Assembly: GCA_000469685.2 (NCBI GenBank)
Contig: LS997562.1
Span: 11,571,514-11,635,513, forward strand
DNA length: 64,000 bases
Reading direction: 5' to 3'
Source: Haemonchus contortus
Taxonomy: Eukaryota > Nematoda > Chromadorea > Rhabditida > Trichostrongylidae
Position 1 is the first letter of the stretch; each line of letters starts with the position of its first letter. The notes below the pieces were generated by a model. It was not told the DNA's origin, searched no databases, and was given only the letters and a program-made list of their open reading frames with translations. A program made the translations under genes and the position numbers. This document shows, piece by piece, positions 36,201 through 48,341 of this stretch.

Positions 36201-39200
36201 TTTTAGCCTCGGATAATTGAATGTCCCTTTGATGGAAAGACGTTTGCAAGCGAGATAGCTCATCTTCAATCTTATCTCTTTCCGCTGCTACGGCAGATAG
36301 TTCTTTACGCTGTTGTAAAATTACGTGGTTGCACTCCGTCAGGCTGGATTCGAGCTGGAAATGAATAGACAATCACCAATTGAAAAATTAGACGGGCATA
36401 GAACATGGAAAGGACTCGCCTCGTCAATTCTTGTGCGGCTGGAGCGCAATTTGGAATCACGTTGAGCTACATCAGCCAAGTGTGCACTCTCAAGCTGTCG
36501 TACATTTGCTTCATGCTCGCTAACAAAGCTTTTATGGCGCTCTTCTCGATTGACGAGATCAGCCTCAACTTCAGCGAGCCTTTTTGAAACCTGAAATCCG
36601 ATCAAAACAATGCATAGATAACCCGAGGTGAAGGAAAAAACAGGCTTTCGATCAAAGGACACCGAAATTGCGTGCAACAGAAGCGAAGCCTACATATCCT
36701 TCTTAGCCAAGCCTAACTTCCTTCGCAATAAAGCTAGATTAATAATCACCAATTGCTATACTTACTCTGTCTAACTTCTGAACGTAACTTTGCTTCACTT
36801 CCTCAAGGGCATTTTCAGATGCGCGCTTGCTCTCCTCGTATTGTTTCTGAAGCTCTTCCATTTTCTCGGACTGAAGTCGAAGCTGTTGCTGCAGGGCTGC
36901 ATTTTTCACCATTTCAGCAGAGTACAAGGACATCTTCTCGGATGTCTAAAACATTCCACCATGTTTTCTGAACAACTACACAGATCTATACGATATGTTG
37001 TGATATGCCCGAGAATGTCCATCGCGAATGTGATACCGGTCTTCCGTAATGATTTCCCATAAAAAATACGATGGAGGAAGCAGAATTTACAAGAATGGTT
37101 TTGAAAATGGACTCAGACTGGAAAACCACGGCCAACACTGAAGAGCATGAAAACGACGTTGGTGAGGAATGAAAAAAGCACTTGTACCAGCAGAGTCACC
37201 TCACGGGTAGCCACCCTGCCCGGGTATTTTCGAAATTTTCCGCTTTTTTAGCAACGAGATCGCAAACAGTTCGCAAAAAACCCTCCTTATACAATGTCAA
37301 CACAATATCGCTGTAGCTAGAGGTCTGATCCTCTCGACAATAGCAAGAAGAAATACAGAAACTAGCAAGAGAAAATATGACAAAGGAAGAACTTTTACCT
37401 CTGTTTCGCATCGCTTCCTCCATTCGGACACAGCAGCGAGATATTGCTCCTTTTCTGATTCCGCACTTTGTTTTGTCCCTTCGAGTAGAGCTGATAGATT
37501 ATCGCGCTCAGCCTCCAGAGCATGAAGAGACTGAAGGAATATATTTGAATGGTGACAAAAACATCTTGAAGAGCTCATGTACCTGCATTGTCGAAGCCAA
37601 ATCATCATTACGATCACGCAATAATCTTTCTAAAGCAGTAAGAGCAGATTCTTTCGCTTTCAATTTGTCGGTGAGTTGGGATATCTTCCTTTCCGTCTCT
37701 TCCTCGTTACTTTTGTACATTGCAATCTAAAGCAAAAGGGCAATGAAAACCCCCTCTGCACATCAAATGTATTGTATAAAAGCTGCTATTACATACCCTT
37801 TGCCTTTGATTCTCACGTAAATCGTGCGACTGCTCCATCTGCTCTTTCATCTCCCTCAATTCCTCTTCCAGTTTATCTCGATCTTTTAGCATCGATCTCT
37901 CACTGGCTTCCAGTTCACGAATTCGAACATTCATCTTCGATTCCCTGTTGTCAACGATCACGATGGTGAGGTCGAACGAACAAAAGCAAATACGGGAAAA
38001 GGGCATACTTGGCAATGAGAGATTCGATCTGGCGTTTGTAACTGTCTATTTGTGATTCTGCGGTCGAGAGCTGATCCTCAGTATCGTGTAGTTGTTTTCG
38101 TAGAACCCTAATCTCCCGATCACGACGTAATTCTCGCAATTCTCTGAATGAGCAATAATCAGTGAAGGTTTAATTCAGGATGGGCACAAAATTACAAAGC
38201 ACTAACTCAACCGTGCGTCAAAGTAGTTGATTCATAACGAATGCACACCCATACCTCACTTTTGGCGAATTGACAACATCCATAAGAGGACTCCCATCAC
38301 AACGGGCTACAGTATATGCTCCGGCATTATTCTTCCTACGCCCTTCAGAAAGTCTAGTGGGGCCACAAGGAGTGGCAAAAACAGATCGGTTAACTGAACA
38401 CTCATAAAGTAATGTGCGCAAAAACGAAAATTTCAATTTAGAGCATACCAGACATCCCACAAAACTCCTCCACGGACACACTACGGCGTTGGGGCGTAAC
38501 GAATTGTGAGTCGCAGTCTCCACTTGCCACTTCATGATCAGAGCGGCTGATCATAACCGACCACCAGTCAGCTTGCTCTTCATCGAATGCACTCAACTGA
38601 GAAATAAAAAATCATAAGGAGGATGATAAGGGATTTTAAAGATCAGCAGTATCCCATGAACTTTCATGTGACCTTACATGATCAAGTCTATTATTGCTGA
38701 ACGGAAGAACCACGTGGATCATATAGATTGCATAACTCAGAAAACCTAGTCAAACATCACCACTGATTTCGTGCTGGATCGCCTACTCTGGCGTGGATGG
38801 AGGCTTTGAAGAAGCTTCTACTTCGGTGAAATTCCGTGATTCAGTCTTCATAAAGTCACTAACTTATGGATACTTTGTGAAATCATATCATATTTTTGAT
38901 CATTTCTCTTAACAAGACCACATACTTGTGAAAAGGATAGAAGAAAGATGATGCAAAAAAGCAAAGCAAAATTCAGTGTTTCGTATAGTGGCGATCTGAG
39001 TAAAGCAAGTTTTACTAACTATTTGCCGTAGCGGCTCATCCTTTCCCTCACTTTGCATAAGAGCGACACTGTCTCTGATGACATCCGGATTCGATATGCG
39101 GAACTCGTTCAAAAATACAGCCAGAAACTGAAAATTGGTGAGCTATCGATTGATCATAGATCGTATTCTACATGGCTGAACGTTCTGATCTAACTTCCAT

Positions 39201-39341
39201 CAGGCTTACCTTGGCGATTTCGAAGGAATCCCCTTGCGCCGCTTTCTCCACTGAAAGTGGCTTTATGAAGATGTCCTGGTCGTTCGTACTAGCCAGATGA
39301 GAGTATAATTCTTGAAAAGTCGACGATGCAGAGTTAGACAT
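33244..39341 (-). CDS. lin-5: LIN-5/NuMA-like spindle-positioning coiled-coil protein
   Basis: NuMA-family proteins link GPR/LGN at the cell cortex to dynein for spindle positioning. Exons in coding order: 39341-39210, 39127-39020, 38596-38449, 38393-38255, 38143-38009, 37944-37797, 37726-37583, 37530-37399, 36945-36766, 36590-36420, 36354-35911, 35502-35404, 35305-35210, 35159-35019, 34818-34758, 34703-34633, 34443-34419 (tentative), 34186-34095 (tentative), 33966-33774, 33637-33553, 33485-33371, 33315-33244: about 976 residues. The N-terminus (SFEIAKFLAVFLNEF) resembles a Hook/NuMA calponin-homology-like fold. About 560 residues of heptad-rich coiled coil follow, then a basic, proline-rich tail. 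Near the end, RIAELQKRNSMLHP followed by AYGTEV matches, as I recall, the LGN-binding peptide of NuMA. C. elegans LIN-5 is about 820 residues. The start follows a TTTACAG acceptor at about 39369. Another coiled-coil family is the alternative. Confidence 0.7.
35764..35866. repeat. Long hairpin (foldback MITE) in lin-5 intron
   Basis: Arms of about 48 bases, nearly perfectly complementary, around a six-base loop at 35812-35817. The inner 19 bases (ACTTGTCTCTCGCTACGC and its complement) match exactly; the outer part (TTTCACTTTGGCACGC against GCGTGCCGAAGTGAAA) has scattered mismatches. No coding content. Confidence 0.85.
36355..36419 (-). other. GC-AG intron in lin-5
   Basis: The exon ends ATTGACGAG and the intron starts GCGAGT instead of GT, with a TTTCCAG acceptor. 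Both flanking exons are in phase 0 and continue the coiled coil. A GT donor is absent at this position, so a GC donor is the simplest reading. Confidence 0.7.
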
Positions 39342-41600
39342 CACCTTCGTGTTCTCATTGGTCCGTCTGTAAAGATTATCAGAAGTTGCAAAGTGCATGA
39401 CGTTAACGAAAGGATGCCTTCTAAAATTTCTTCCATTTCCACCAGGAATTCAAACGCCGTTCTACCCAAGCCACGCCTCAGACATGCGATACCGCATATT
39501 GCTGCGCCTGGCGGGGCTGACGGGGATGGGAACTTGTACGCATTTTTTTTGTTCATAGACGACATCGTTATCGCTGGTTATTGGTTGGCTAGAATTTGAT
39601 CAATGATTGGTCTCAGATGAGGTTTAGAAATTCTGGCAAAGAATCCCGATAAGATGGCATGTGAGAGCAGAGATCCCGCCTTCTGCCCCTTCACCTTTAT
39701 CCACCTTAGGAAGCCCTCCGAATGATCAGTAACTGATCTAAAAAATTGGTACTTACTGCGACGAGTAATCAGTGAATCACCGAAAAACGATGACAGAAAG
39801 ACAAGCTGGAGCAATCAATAATATCACGTTCAATCCCGTCAAGACAAGCACCACACGGTAACTTCCACATCGAGGGCGTCTAAGGCTGCTTTCATAGTCC
39901 GCCGGGGTCTGGCCGGCGGACTATGAAAGCAGCTAACGCGTCTGGGATTTGGAGATCGCAACAGGCTCATGGCGGACTATAAAAGCACCCTGATTGGTCC
40001 ATGTCTGAACTAGCGGGAACTGGCTGCCAATTATTTTATTTTCATAAACTTTACATCGCAGAGTCTATTTTATCTGAGCGAATGCGTCTCTATCGACCAA
40101 AATGAGGAGCAGTTCCTTCACTCGCTGCATTACTTTTAAATAGAAACCAATGATCAGAGGTTTCATGTAGCACAACGAGAAAGGGAAAGCAAAATCTCAG
40201 GGTCAATCTTGGATAACATTATAGAGAAACTTACAAACAATTCAGTAATGAGGGTATATGGAATGGCCATAATTCCTGCAGTGAATCCACAACATCTAGA
40301 TCAATCGAAGTGCCATATGTATTGAACTGAACAGATATGATTGGAATACTTTTCAAAAGGTGGTCTAAAATCAAAAAAGCTACACAAGCTCACCCAGAAT
40401 AAAAGCGCGTTTTCTTTGCTGCTATCCAGTTCCATAGCGGGTTGTTCTTGAAGGCTAAAAAATGGCATTTAGTGATCGGACTAAGTGACGACACAGGAAC
40501 CATCGAGTTAGACATTATGGCTGCGAAACGATTCCGAATGAGATCTCGCCAAAACAAGTGGATCGAGGGGCAGTTGTCAGACTTGGAATTCTCGTATTCA
40601 AATTATTATGGTAAAAAGATACCATCAGTGAGCCATTACGAATCCAAGTTTCACAAAGACGTCCCTACCAATTCAGTCAACTTGAATAAGGCCAAGAAAC
40701 TGCCTTAGAGACAGCCAGGAACCTCGGCTATTTTTAAAAGACAGCCATTGCCGCCTTACGCGAACACTGTCTAGCGCGAATTTGCCGTTGGAGCGAGTTT
40801 TTTTTTCAGAGGGCAACTCTTCCCTTCTGTTCGAGTGTCAAATATGTGGTGTTCTAGATAGAACGTTTTTGTCGTTCGAACCTTGTCAAAGGCCAGAACA
40901 TTACCTCTTTTCAAGCCGTAGTCCGCCGTCCGTAAATAGGTGAACGTATTAGTAAATGACAGTCCAGCCCCCAGTGTCTTAAAAAGGAAAGCAATTCTCC
41001 CCTCTCTATGATACTGACAGGGACAGAACTTTCCAGTGTTCGCTTACGTTTAACATGGAATCACATCAGAGGGATTCAGAGAAGAATTTTAATAGTTAGC
41101 CGAATTTCGCTTAGGTTAAGTTCCTTACGATCTCTGATCGTCGGAGTTCCCTGAGCATTCAACCACCTCCCCTTTGGACAACACAGCTTTTTGGATGAAT
41201 GCAAGGGTGGGATGTAGAAAGGACACCCTGTTGGTGATCCCAGATATATGCTCGTCCAACTGGTCTAATCAAAAGCTCTCAGTTTCGCTCTTCATGCCTA
41301 TTATCATAGAAATCTTACATACATACGTACAGTCTCTAATTACCGAGAGGTTGACTAGTTTGATGTCCACGTACCTAAGCTGACTTATTGTTCAACCTGC
41401 TGCCTAACATTTCTTAGGAAATACAGGGAAGGATTTTGTTAAGTCGAAGTGGTCTGCGATTGTCTCATTTATTGCGTTTATGGTACCGGCATAGACTTCG
41501 CCGCGAGCATCGGTACTGTAAACGCAATCGTTGGAGCTCATTTTTTCAAGTTTGCTTCGAATCTTTTAAAACTTATTACTGTTATTCCATGTTTGCAGTA
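39342..41600. promoter_or_regulatory. Divergent spacer between lin-5 and metl-17
   Basis: 2.26 kb between two head-to-head genes, so it should contain both promoters. It holds a palindrome at 39884-39934 and an 89-codon ORF (40442-40708) without a recognisable domain. The minus-strand ORF at 39341-39565 looks repeat-derived. No core promoter motif can be assigned. Confidence 0.45.
39884..39934. repeat. Near-perfect 22-bp inverted repeat hairpin
   Basis: GCTGCTTTCATAGTCCGCCG on the left pairs with CGGCGGACTATGAAAGCAGC on the right across a seven-base spacer. A partial third copy (GGCGGACTATAAAAGCA) lies about 30 bases downstream at 39972-39988, so it is probably the end of a small repeat family. 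Confidence 0.85.
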
Positions 41601-44600
41601 ATGTTGCGGCGTCTTGGTTTGACTCGACTATCGGCAGTCTCTTCCTGCCGTTATTCCTCTTCATCTCCGTCAACTTCGAAAGTGGAAGAAAGCAGAGACT
41701 TCAACAAGACCATTTCTGATGGCGTCGCCCATGTGACTTCTGTGAACGTAATGACAAAAGAAAGGTCGATAGTAGAGCTCAAGCTTTCGCAGAATCCATC
41801 CAGAAAGATCAGGTATTCTTTCACTAGACGAATGGAGCACTATTCCGACTTTTTGATCGAAGAAGTCGACTTAATGCGAGTCCTTCGAAAATTAAATAGA
41901 GTTTTTTAGCACATGATCAACTTCTTGTCCTATCTTTGTGCTTTGTCACGATTGAAGCACAGAGTGCACGTAGCTTAGTCTTTTACTACCTATTGCGTTT
42001 GTAGCATCCAGTTTTTGTAACCGTACTGAGAATGGGTCCGTCACATTTTGAACTGTTGTGGACAAAAGCATACAAGAAAAGCAAGAACAACCATCGGCAT
42101 GAAAAACTGTTAACGACGGTGATGGCTTGGTGAGGCATTAAATGTCGCTAAAATTTGCTTTCCTTGGAACCCACCCATAGGGTGTCCGACTGCGATCGAA
42201 ACAATACTTTAAAGGAACAAGGAAGTACCTATTTTCTGAGCTCCCAGTAAGACTTGCTTATTACCCAGATTAGCGATCATTTCGCTGCTCATCATAGTTA
42301 CGGGCTCAACTATGTATGTAATTCAAGGAGTTCAAGTCCATAAATTCGAACCTTTTTGTTTTAAATGATCTTCACAACCTCTCTATGTGGCGTTCCACTA
42401 TTGCTGTGATAAAACAAACCATTTTATCGTAGAAAAATATTTATAGTTTTAGTTAGATTTTCAAGCTTGGTTATACGGGCAATTTCAACCGTGTCATAAA
42501 TTCTTGACAATCAAAATCTTGCACTGTCATTGCGTCACTTTTTTTTAGTACTGAGACTTATTTTTTAACTCATTCCTAATCGCGAGTTTACATTTTTCTT
42601 GGCAACATATTTTCAGGCGGATATATGCACTTCCCCAACAGGCAATATCAGGACTGCGGAATGCACTCATCACTTGTGAACGGTCACCTAAGCAAATTCA
42701 GCACGAAGCCGACCAGCTGACAGAAGTCTTGTCACAAAGGAGGTATTTCTACGTGTTCCTTTCACTTATTCCATGCTTTCAAACCTTGACTGCTTGATGT
42801 TTTTCTTTTGTTTTTCGTCTTAGCTTCAATTCTGTTTTGAAGGTTTCCTGCTACAGCTTCTGTCGTGCGAGACGTTCGAAATAAAGTCAAGGAAATATTA
42901 AAAGAGAAACAAGATGATGATGCGATGTCCGGTCTACTGAAGGAAAAACTTGTATGTTCAGGTTTTAAACGACACAGTAACATGACTATATGCCCGTGTT
43001 GCCGGCTTGCCCGCTAAATTGTGGTAGATTCAGTTTTTGATTAACTGTGTTTTTTGGATTTCCGCCTAAAATTCTGTCATACAGTTTGAATTTTCCTTTA
43101 GGTAAAACAATAGGTCGAGAATCATGTACGTTTTGTCCTTGATCAGTTTTTTGGCCTGCAAAATGCAACGTCAAGTTCACCTCCTTGTTTGCAGATATAT
43201 TTGTTTTTGTAATCTGTGATATATCGCGAAAGGAAACGTTGTTAGGGAGCTGATAAAAGGTTGTGACATTGGTGCAGATATCGGATCTGGTCCCTTATGA
43301 TTTGCTTCCCATTAGAAAGGTGAAGAACTTAATCCCCCATTCTTCATGGTTTGCAGTACTACAGCAAAATGCCATGACATGGCATTACAGAGAAAGTCAA
43401 AGTTTGTACAGACCTTCTCACTCTTGTGAGCAACCCATCAATTAAAACTTTATGCCTTCCATTATGATGAAACCTGGTTACATCAGAGAGCAAACGTTTT
43501 TTTGATCCTGGGATAAGCATTCTTTAACTCTATTTGAACGAGTTTGGACTTGCTTTGAAGTGTACTTTTATGGAACCCTGTCGCTATTTCAAGAGTGCAT
43601 TTGTGCCACATATCGGATATCTGTAGCAGAAAAGCTTCCATGAATTCGAATTGAGGGGCTTGTAAGAGTTGCGTAGATGAATTAAGCACATAAGAGCCTT
43701 TCCGTTAAGTCTGGTACCTACAATGATACCTTCATTCCATAAATATAGTAGATATACATATATATATTTATATATATATAAATATAAATGAGAACATATA
43801 CAATATTGGACTAGCAGTTTTTTCCAGACAACGGGAATTGATTATAAGGAACGTCACCAAGTCGATAAAATCCTTAAAAAAGCTAATTTCAACTGGAAAC
43901 CTCTTGCAATCGAATCAAAGGAGGCTGCTGCTGCCTACGCTTTATCTCGGTAAGCAACAAATTTCTCAGCGATGACTTATCACCAACTTGTAATGATTTG
44001 AGGTTGGCTCCTAACTATGCGGAGATAGCACGGGTGCTAGATGAGTTTGAAGGAAATGACTTTTCGCCTACCTCTGTATTGGACTATGGTAGCGGAATTG
44101 GTGCAGGTCGGCATACTGAAATTGACTTATACATATTTAGATTTATCGTCTTTACATTATACTGCAGGTTTCTGGGCAGTAAACGAGCGTTTTGGAACCT
44201 CAGTAAAAGAATATTGCATGGTTGATCCATCGATCGAGTTGTCTCATTTCTCAATGGATATTATGAGGGTGAGCTGAGGATCGAGTGTGTATTCGATGGT
44301 TATGCCATTCAATCCTTCCTTGCAGGATGAGAACGGAATGCTTCTGCATAATAACATGAACTTCCGTAGGCAACCTGTCCCTTCACTCCAAACGACATAT
44401 GATCTCGTGATTGCTCATCGAAGTCTTTGTGAATTGGGTTCACGAGAAACACGACTGCAAAGCATAGAGTCGTTATGGAGGAGAACAAATCGGTAATGAG
44501 CTTCTTTCTCCCCTACTTGATTTGACATTTTATATCTTGTTGTGCTTGTTGCTTACACTCATTAGTTGGAATTATTCGGGTTAGAGACACATTTGCCTTA

Positions 44601-45907
44601 CAAAGAAGGCTGTCAGTCTCTCTGATCTGAATTGAACTTCATGGTCTCGATTCAAGAGTGTTACTTGGGGCCTTTGACGCTTATGTGAAAATAAGGGGAA
44701 CCCGCAGCCTTTTATGGGAAGTTTTTCAAAACTAAACTGTTGTCACTGTGGAAATTCTCTCAGATTTATTGAGGCGCTTTTACATATCGATTCAGGTTCC
44801 TCGTACTCATTGATTCTGGTTTGCAAAGCGCATTCGATGCGTTGATGGAAGCCCGGGACTTTCTTCTACTATCGGGTACACGACTGCATTTAGAAGACAC
44901 AGTGTCGTTATTGCAAGTCAGTTAAATTCCTTCTTCACCTCTGATTGGATTTCGTGTGGACTTAAAAGACATCGCGACTCTCAGACGGATGCTCTTAGCT
45001 GTACCCCTTACTATCATAAATATCTATGTTGTTGCCTTTTTTCTAGTGAAGAACTGATACTAGATGCAGTTATTTTTTGTAGGAACGTAATTTGATGTCA
45101 CCTCAAATTGAAGAAGTCCTTAACGATAAACACATTAGCGATTTGGAGCGGTTTATGATAATTCGTGAAATGGTGAGCCTATTGTGTTTCTATTAGTGAA
45201 GATGAATATATTCTATGAGTGAGTAGCTTTGCAGTTTCAACAGCTCAATTCAAAATTTGTAGGTTCCTTCTGAGTTAGAGTTGCCAACAGCGCTGCCTCC
45301 TGCCACTGTATACTCGCCGTGTCCACACGATCTCGGATGTCCAAAGCTGACATCTAAGTGCGTATCAAATCTTTTTTTTAATAAATTCAAACGCAGTATT
45401 TCCATCTTTCAGAAGTCCATGTACATTTTCCGTCCGATGGCAAGTTATACGAGCAGATGGTAAACGTTCACGACACGAGGACGGTGGCACTGAGGTCGGA
45501 AAGTTCTCATTCGTTATTCTGGAAAAGGGCATGCGACATTCTCAGGACACCATCGCTAGGATTCTGACGGTGATTTGTTTTACTGACTATCACAGAACCG
45601 GCTTTCGTGACTGCAATTTGTAAGAGACTAGTTCTCTTCTAAATTAATATTTAGCTTCTCCATGCAATACTTTTTACTCATTGCTTTTTAGATGCGACAT
45701 AGTAGCGGTCATGTAACATGTGATTTATGTACTGCATTCGATGGAATCCAAAGACTTACGGTTTCCCGTAGAGCCGGTGAACTGTACCAACGGGCACGAG
45801 CACGACGTGATGGTGAACTGTTTCCTCTCCAAATGAAAACAAAGACGACAGAAAATATGTTCGACTTTCGCAACCTTGTAAATCATGATGAGAAAACTAG
45901 TGAATAG
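41601..45907 (+). CDS. METTL17: Mitochondrial ribosome assembly factor METTL17/Rsm22
   Basis: A methyltransferase-like protein that helps assemble the mitochondrial small ribosomal subunit. Exons: 41601-41812, 42617-42742, 42843-42951, 43828-43949, 44003-44106, 44168-44268, 44326-44492, 44796-44916, 45083-45172, 45263-45357, 45413-45569, 45692-45907: 539 residues, all phases consistent. The N-terminus is rich in Arg, Leu and Ser without acids (MLRRLGLTRLSAVSSCRYSS), a good mitochondrial presequence. VLDYGSGIGAG (215-225) is the SAM-binding motif I, and DLVIAHRSLCEL follows. SPCPHDLGC and SKSPC (Cys404, 410, 419), with Cys478 or Cys481 in VTCDLC, match the four cysteines that bind a 4Fe-4S cluster in human METTL17, as I recall. 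The ATG lies two bases after TTTGCAG, suggesting trans-splicing. It is convergent with the PRELI gene. Confidence 0.9.
43741..43790. repeat. AT microsatellite
   Basis: A run of alternating TA/AT with TATATATATAAATATAAAT in metl-17 intron 3. Simple-sequence repeat; no other function seen. Confidence 0.85.
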
Positions 45908-46435
45908 ACTTTCTGATAAATTTCTATACTCCTCTGTTAAAGCTTGCATTGTTTGGTACAGAAAGTGTCTTTCTATTGAAAAACTTGATTTCCATATTAG
46001 AAAAACAGGAAAACCTACTTTTCAACAACAAAACAAGCTGTTGATATAGGTTTATTGCAGGTAGATAGGGGAGACCGGGAATCAATCGCACATATTACAA
46101 AACAATTCGTCAATGATTAACTAATCTGATATGAAGTATATCGCCTTGCTAGTACATGAAATACAAGACGAACACGACAATGTCTATGACAACAAAATTT
46201 GCTCTTCACATACGTCCTTAACATCTATTCACAACCCGTGAATTCTTAAATTATATTTCTCTACCGCTCTTCCACGAGTAGGTAGACACGGGAGATAGAC
46301 AACTGTGAAAAACTAAGAAGTAACACAACTCTGAATAACGAATAAAACTAGGAACAGCTAGATAACATTATTAAGTCAACGCTATTTCTAGCTCTAGCTG
46401 AAGACTAAAATAATCATCATCTATATTCAAAACAA
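45908..46435. other. Shared 3' region of metl-17 and the PRELI gene
   Basis: Two convergent genes end here. TTTATT at about 46051 is AATAAA on the minus strand, about 385 bases past the PRELI stop. No clear AATAAA follows the metl-17 stop. No gene supported. Confidence 0.45.
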
Positions 46436-48341
46436 TCACGGTGATATGGGAGTTGTTGAGTTGTCGGCATTTTTGAAGGCGTTCAAAACTTTCTCCTGCA
46501 TCTCATAAACTTCGGCAGAGATCTTCGAAGATATGTCAGTGTATTCCTTCTTTAATTGATCAATTACCCATTCGACACCTTTTCTTCCCTGCAAACAAAA
46601 AGGTTATGAGAGGACATGGAAGGAATGGAAATAATAAGGACTGTGATTGAACCTTAGAGAGCATTGCTGACAAAATAGCCCTTTCTTATGGCAAGCGACA
46701 AATGAAGAGAGATAAAGTGAAATGACAGATGAGAAGTGCTCGCGCAACAAAAACGTTGCTGGGGAACAAAGAAAGGAGCGCATCACGTAAGAAATCAGCA
46801 GAGAAAGATAAGAAGAAGTACGTTCAGAAGAACAAAGTACGAAAAGTCCTTCCAAATCGAGCAATGTATTTTAGCGGAACGTCAACATACTGTGCCAGTT
46901 CGCGGACTGTTAGCCCACGTCTATGATCATTTATACCTCAGCTAACTGAGAGTTCTGACTATGCTTGCTAAACCATCAATACTGCCCTGTCTTCAAACCC
47001 GATGTATGTTACTCACCTTGGCAGCGTTTGAAGAATAAACCCCAATGAATGTCTTCTCACAATAATCAGCGAACGCCGGCAACGTAACGGTGACATTAGC
47101 TTCTTGTTTTAGAATGGTCCTGAAATAGATCTTGATAAATGCAAATGTCCAAAAAAAAGTTTGCACGCTCTCCAAAGACTCACTTCGTCGGATCTTCTGG
47201 AAGTGGCGTGTAGGTGAGCTTCTCGTCCACGCGAAGAAAATGTGAGCCATTAAGCTAAACAAGTAATTAAAAGAAACATCTGATGGATTCAATTCTTCCG
47301 GATTGAAAGGCTTACATTTCGCGTCGTCAATGACATAGTTTTACTTTCTGGATCGATTACGGTATATTCGTGTGAGTATTGAGTACCAGAGAATCCGGTA
47401 AGCTGAAAACAGGACTTTTAGCGCAGTCTGCTCAGATGGTAATAAACCTCTTCTGGGGAACTAGAAGTCCTCAGCAAACTATTCAACCAATCTCAAACGA
47501 GTAATTGAAGTAAAAAATTCAGTAAGAGTGTGGTCGGTGTGCTTTTGGAGATAACTGAGAGGGTCTTGATATTGCTCGTGACTGCAGAAGAGGAAACCGG
47601 TAGAGTTCTAACAGTAAGGAAAGAAAGCAACCGATTTGAAGATTTCGAACTGCTGCGTAGTTTTAAGGGCTACACGCGAAATTGATTTGTCCTCATGAAA
47701 TCATCCTATTAGCCGGATAAATCCCGTTAACCCGTCATTAACAGCCGCTCAACTTTTACGCTCGTAGCAGTGGTTTGATAACAAATTTCAAGATTCCCAA
47801 ACGAGTCGTTTTATAACTCGATAAGTAGATCTACTATTAAACCTGAGCGGCTGATATAACGCCAAAAGTTAATAACTAGACTAAGAAAGTTGCAATGTAA
47901 GGCAATGCAAGAACAAAGAGTCAACCCATCTCGGTACCGTATCACGACTAACGATTGCATGATAGAGAAAAAAGATGTCAGAATGGTGATGACACAAGTA
48001 AAAGACATACGAGAAATAAAAAGACTTGAATTTTAACAAAAATGTTTTTGTATTACAAAGAACTTCCTTGCTGACCTTTGTTGCCCAACTGGGGATCTGG
48101 AAATGTGACTGGATGATTCTTTCAGATAGAAGTTTTCCTGCATGTAAAGTCTGCCTTAATACATCCATTCCAGTCACTCCTTGATTCATAGGATTAGGAT
48201 ACTTTCGCCATGCTGCTGTTACCACGGTCTCCCAGTCGTGGCTAAAATAAGAACAATTTATTTTGATAAGAAGGATCAGCAAAGCAGAAAAGCTGAACAA
48301 ATAACTTACTCGAAGACATGCTCGGAAGTCCAAATTTTCAT
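46436..48341 (-). CDS. PRELI/MSF1 domain lipid-transfer protein (slowmo/PRELID3-like)
   Basis: PRELI proteins move phospholipids between mitochondrial membranes with a TRIAP1/Mdm35 partner; the PRELID3 branch handles phosphatidylserine. Exons in coding order: 48341-48310, 48241-48076, 47402-47316, 47254-47184, 47119-47017, 46588-46436, giving 203 residues (human PRELID3B about 194). The N-terminus MKIWTSEHVFDHDWETV and AAWRKYPNPMNQGVTGMDVL are near-signature for the slowmo branch; SHFQIPSWATK and GTQYSHEYTVIDPESKTMSL follow. The C-terminal helix (GRKGVEWVIDQLKKEYTDI) is also typical. The ATG is preceded by GTTTTCAG about nine bases upstream. Complete. Confidence 0.92.

Noticed and set aside
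36339..36677. Long minus-strand ORF across the lin-5 exon as one exon
   Set aside because: Its coiled-coil part is one exon only; both ends run into sequence with splice sites and unrelated composition.
39341..39565. 74-codon minus-strand ORF upstream of lin-5 as a gene or 5' extension of lin-5
   Set aside because: It is in another frame than lin-5, and a good acceptor at about 39369 separates them; the sequence looks repeat-derived.
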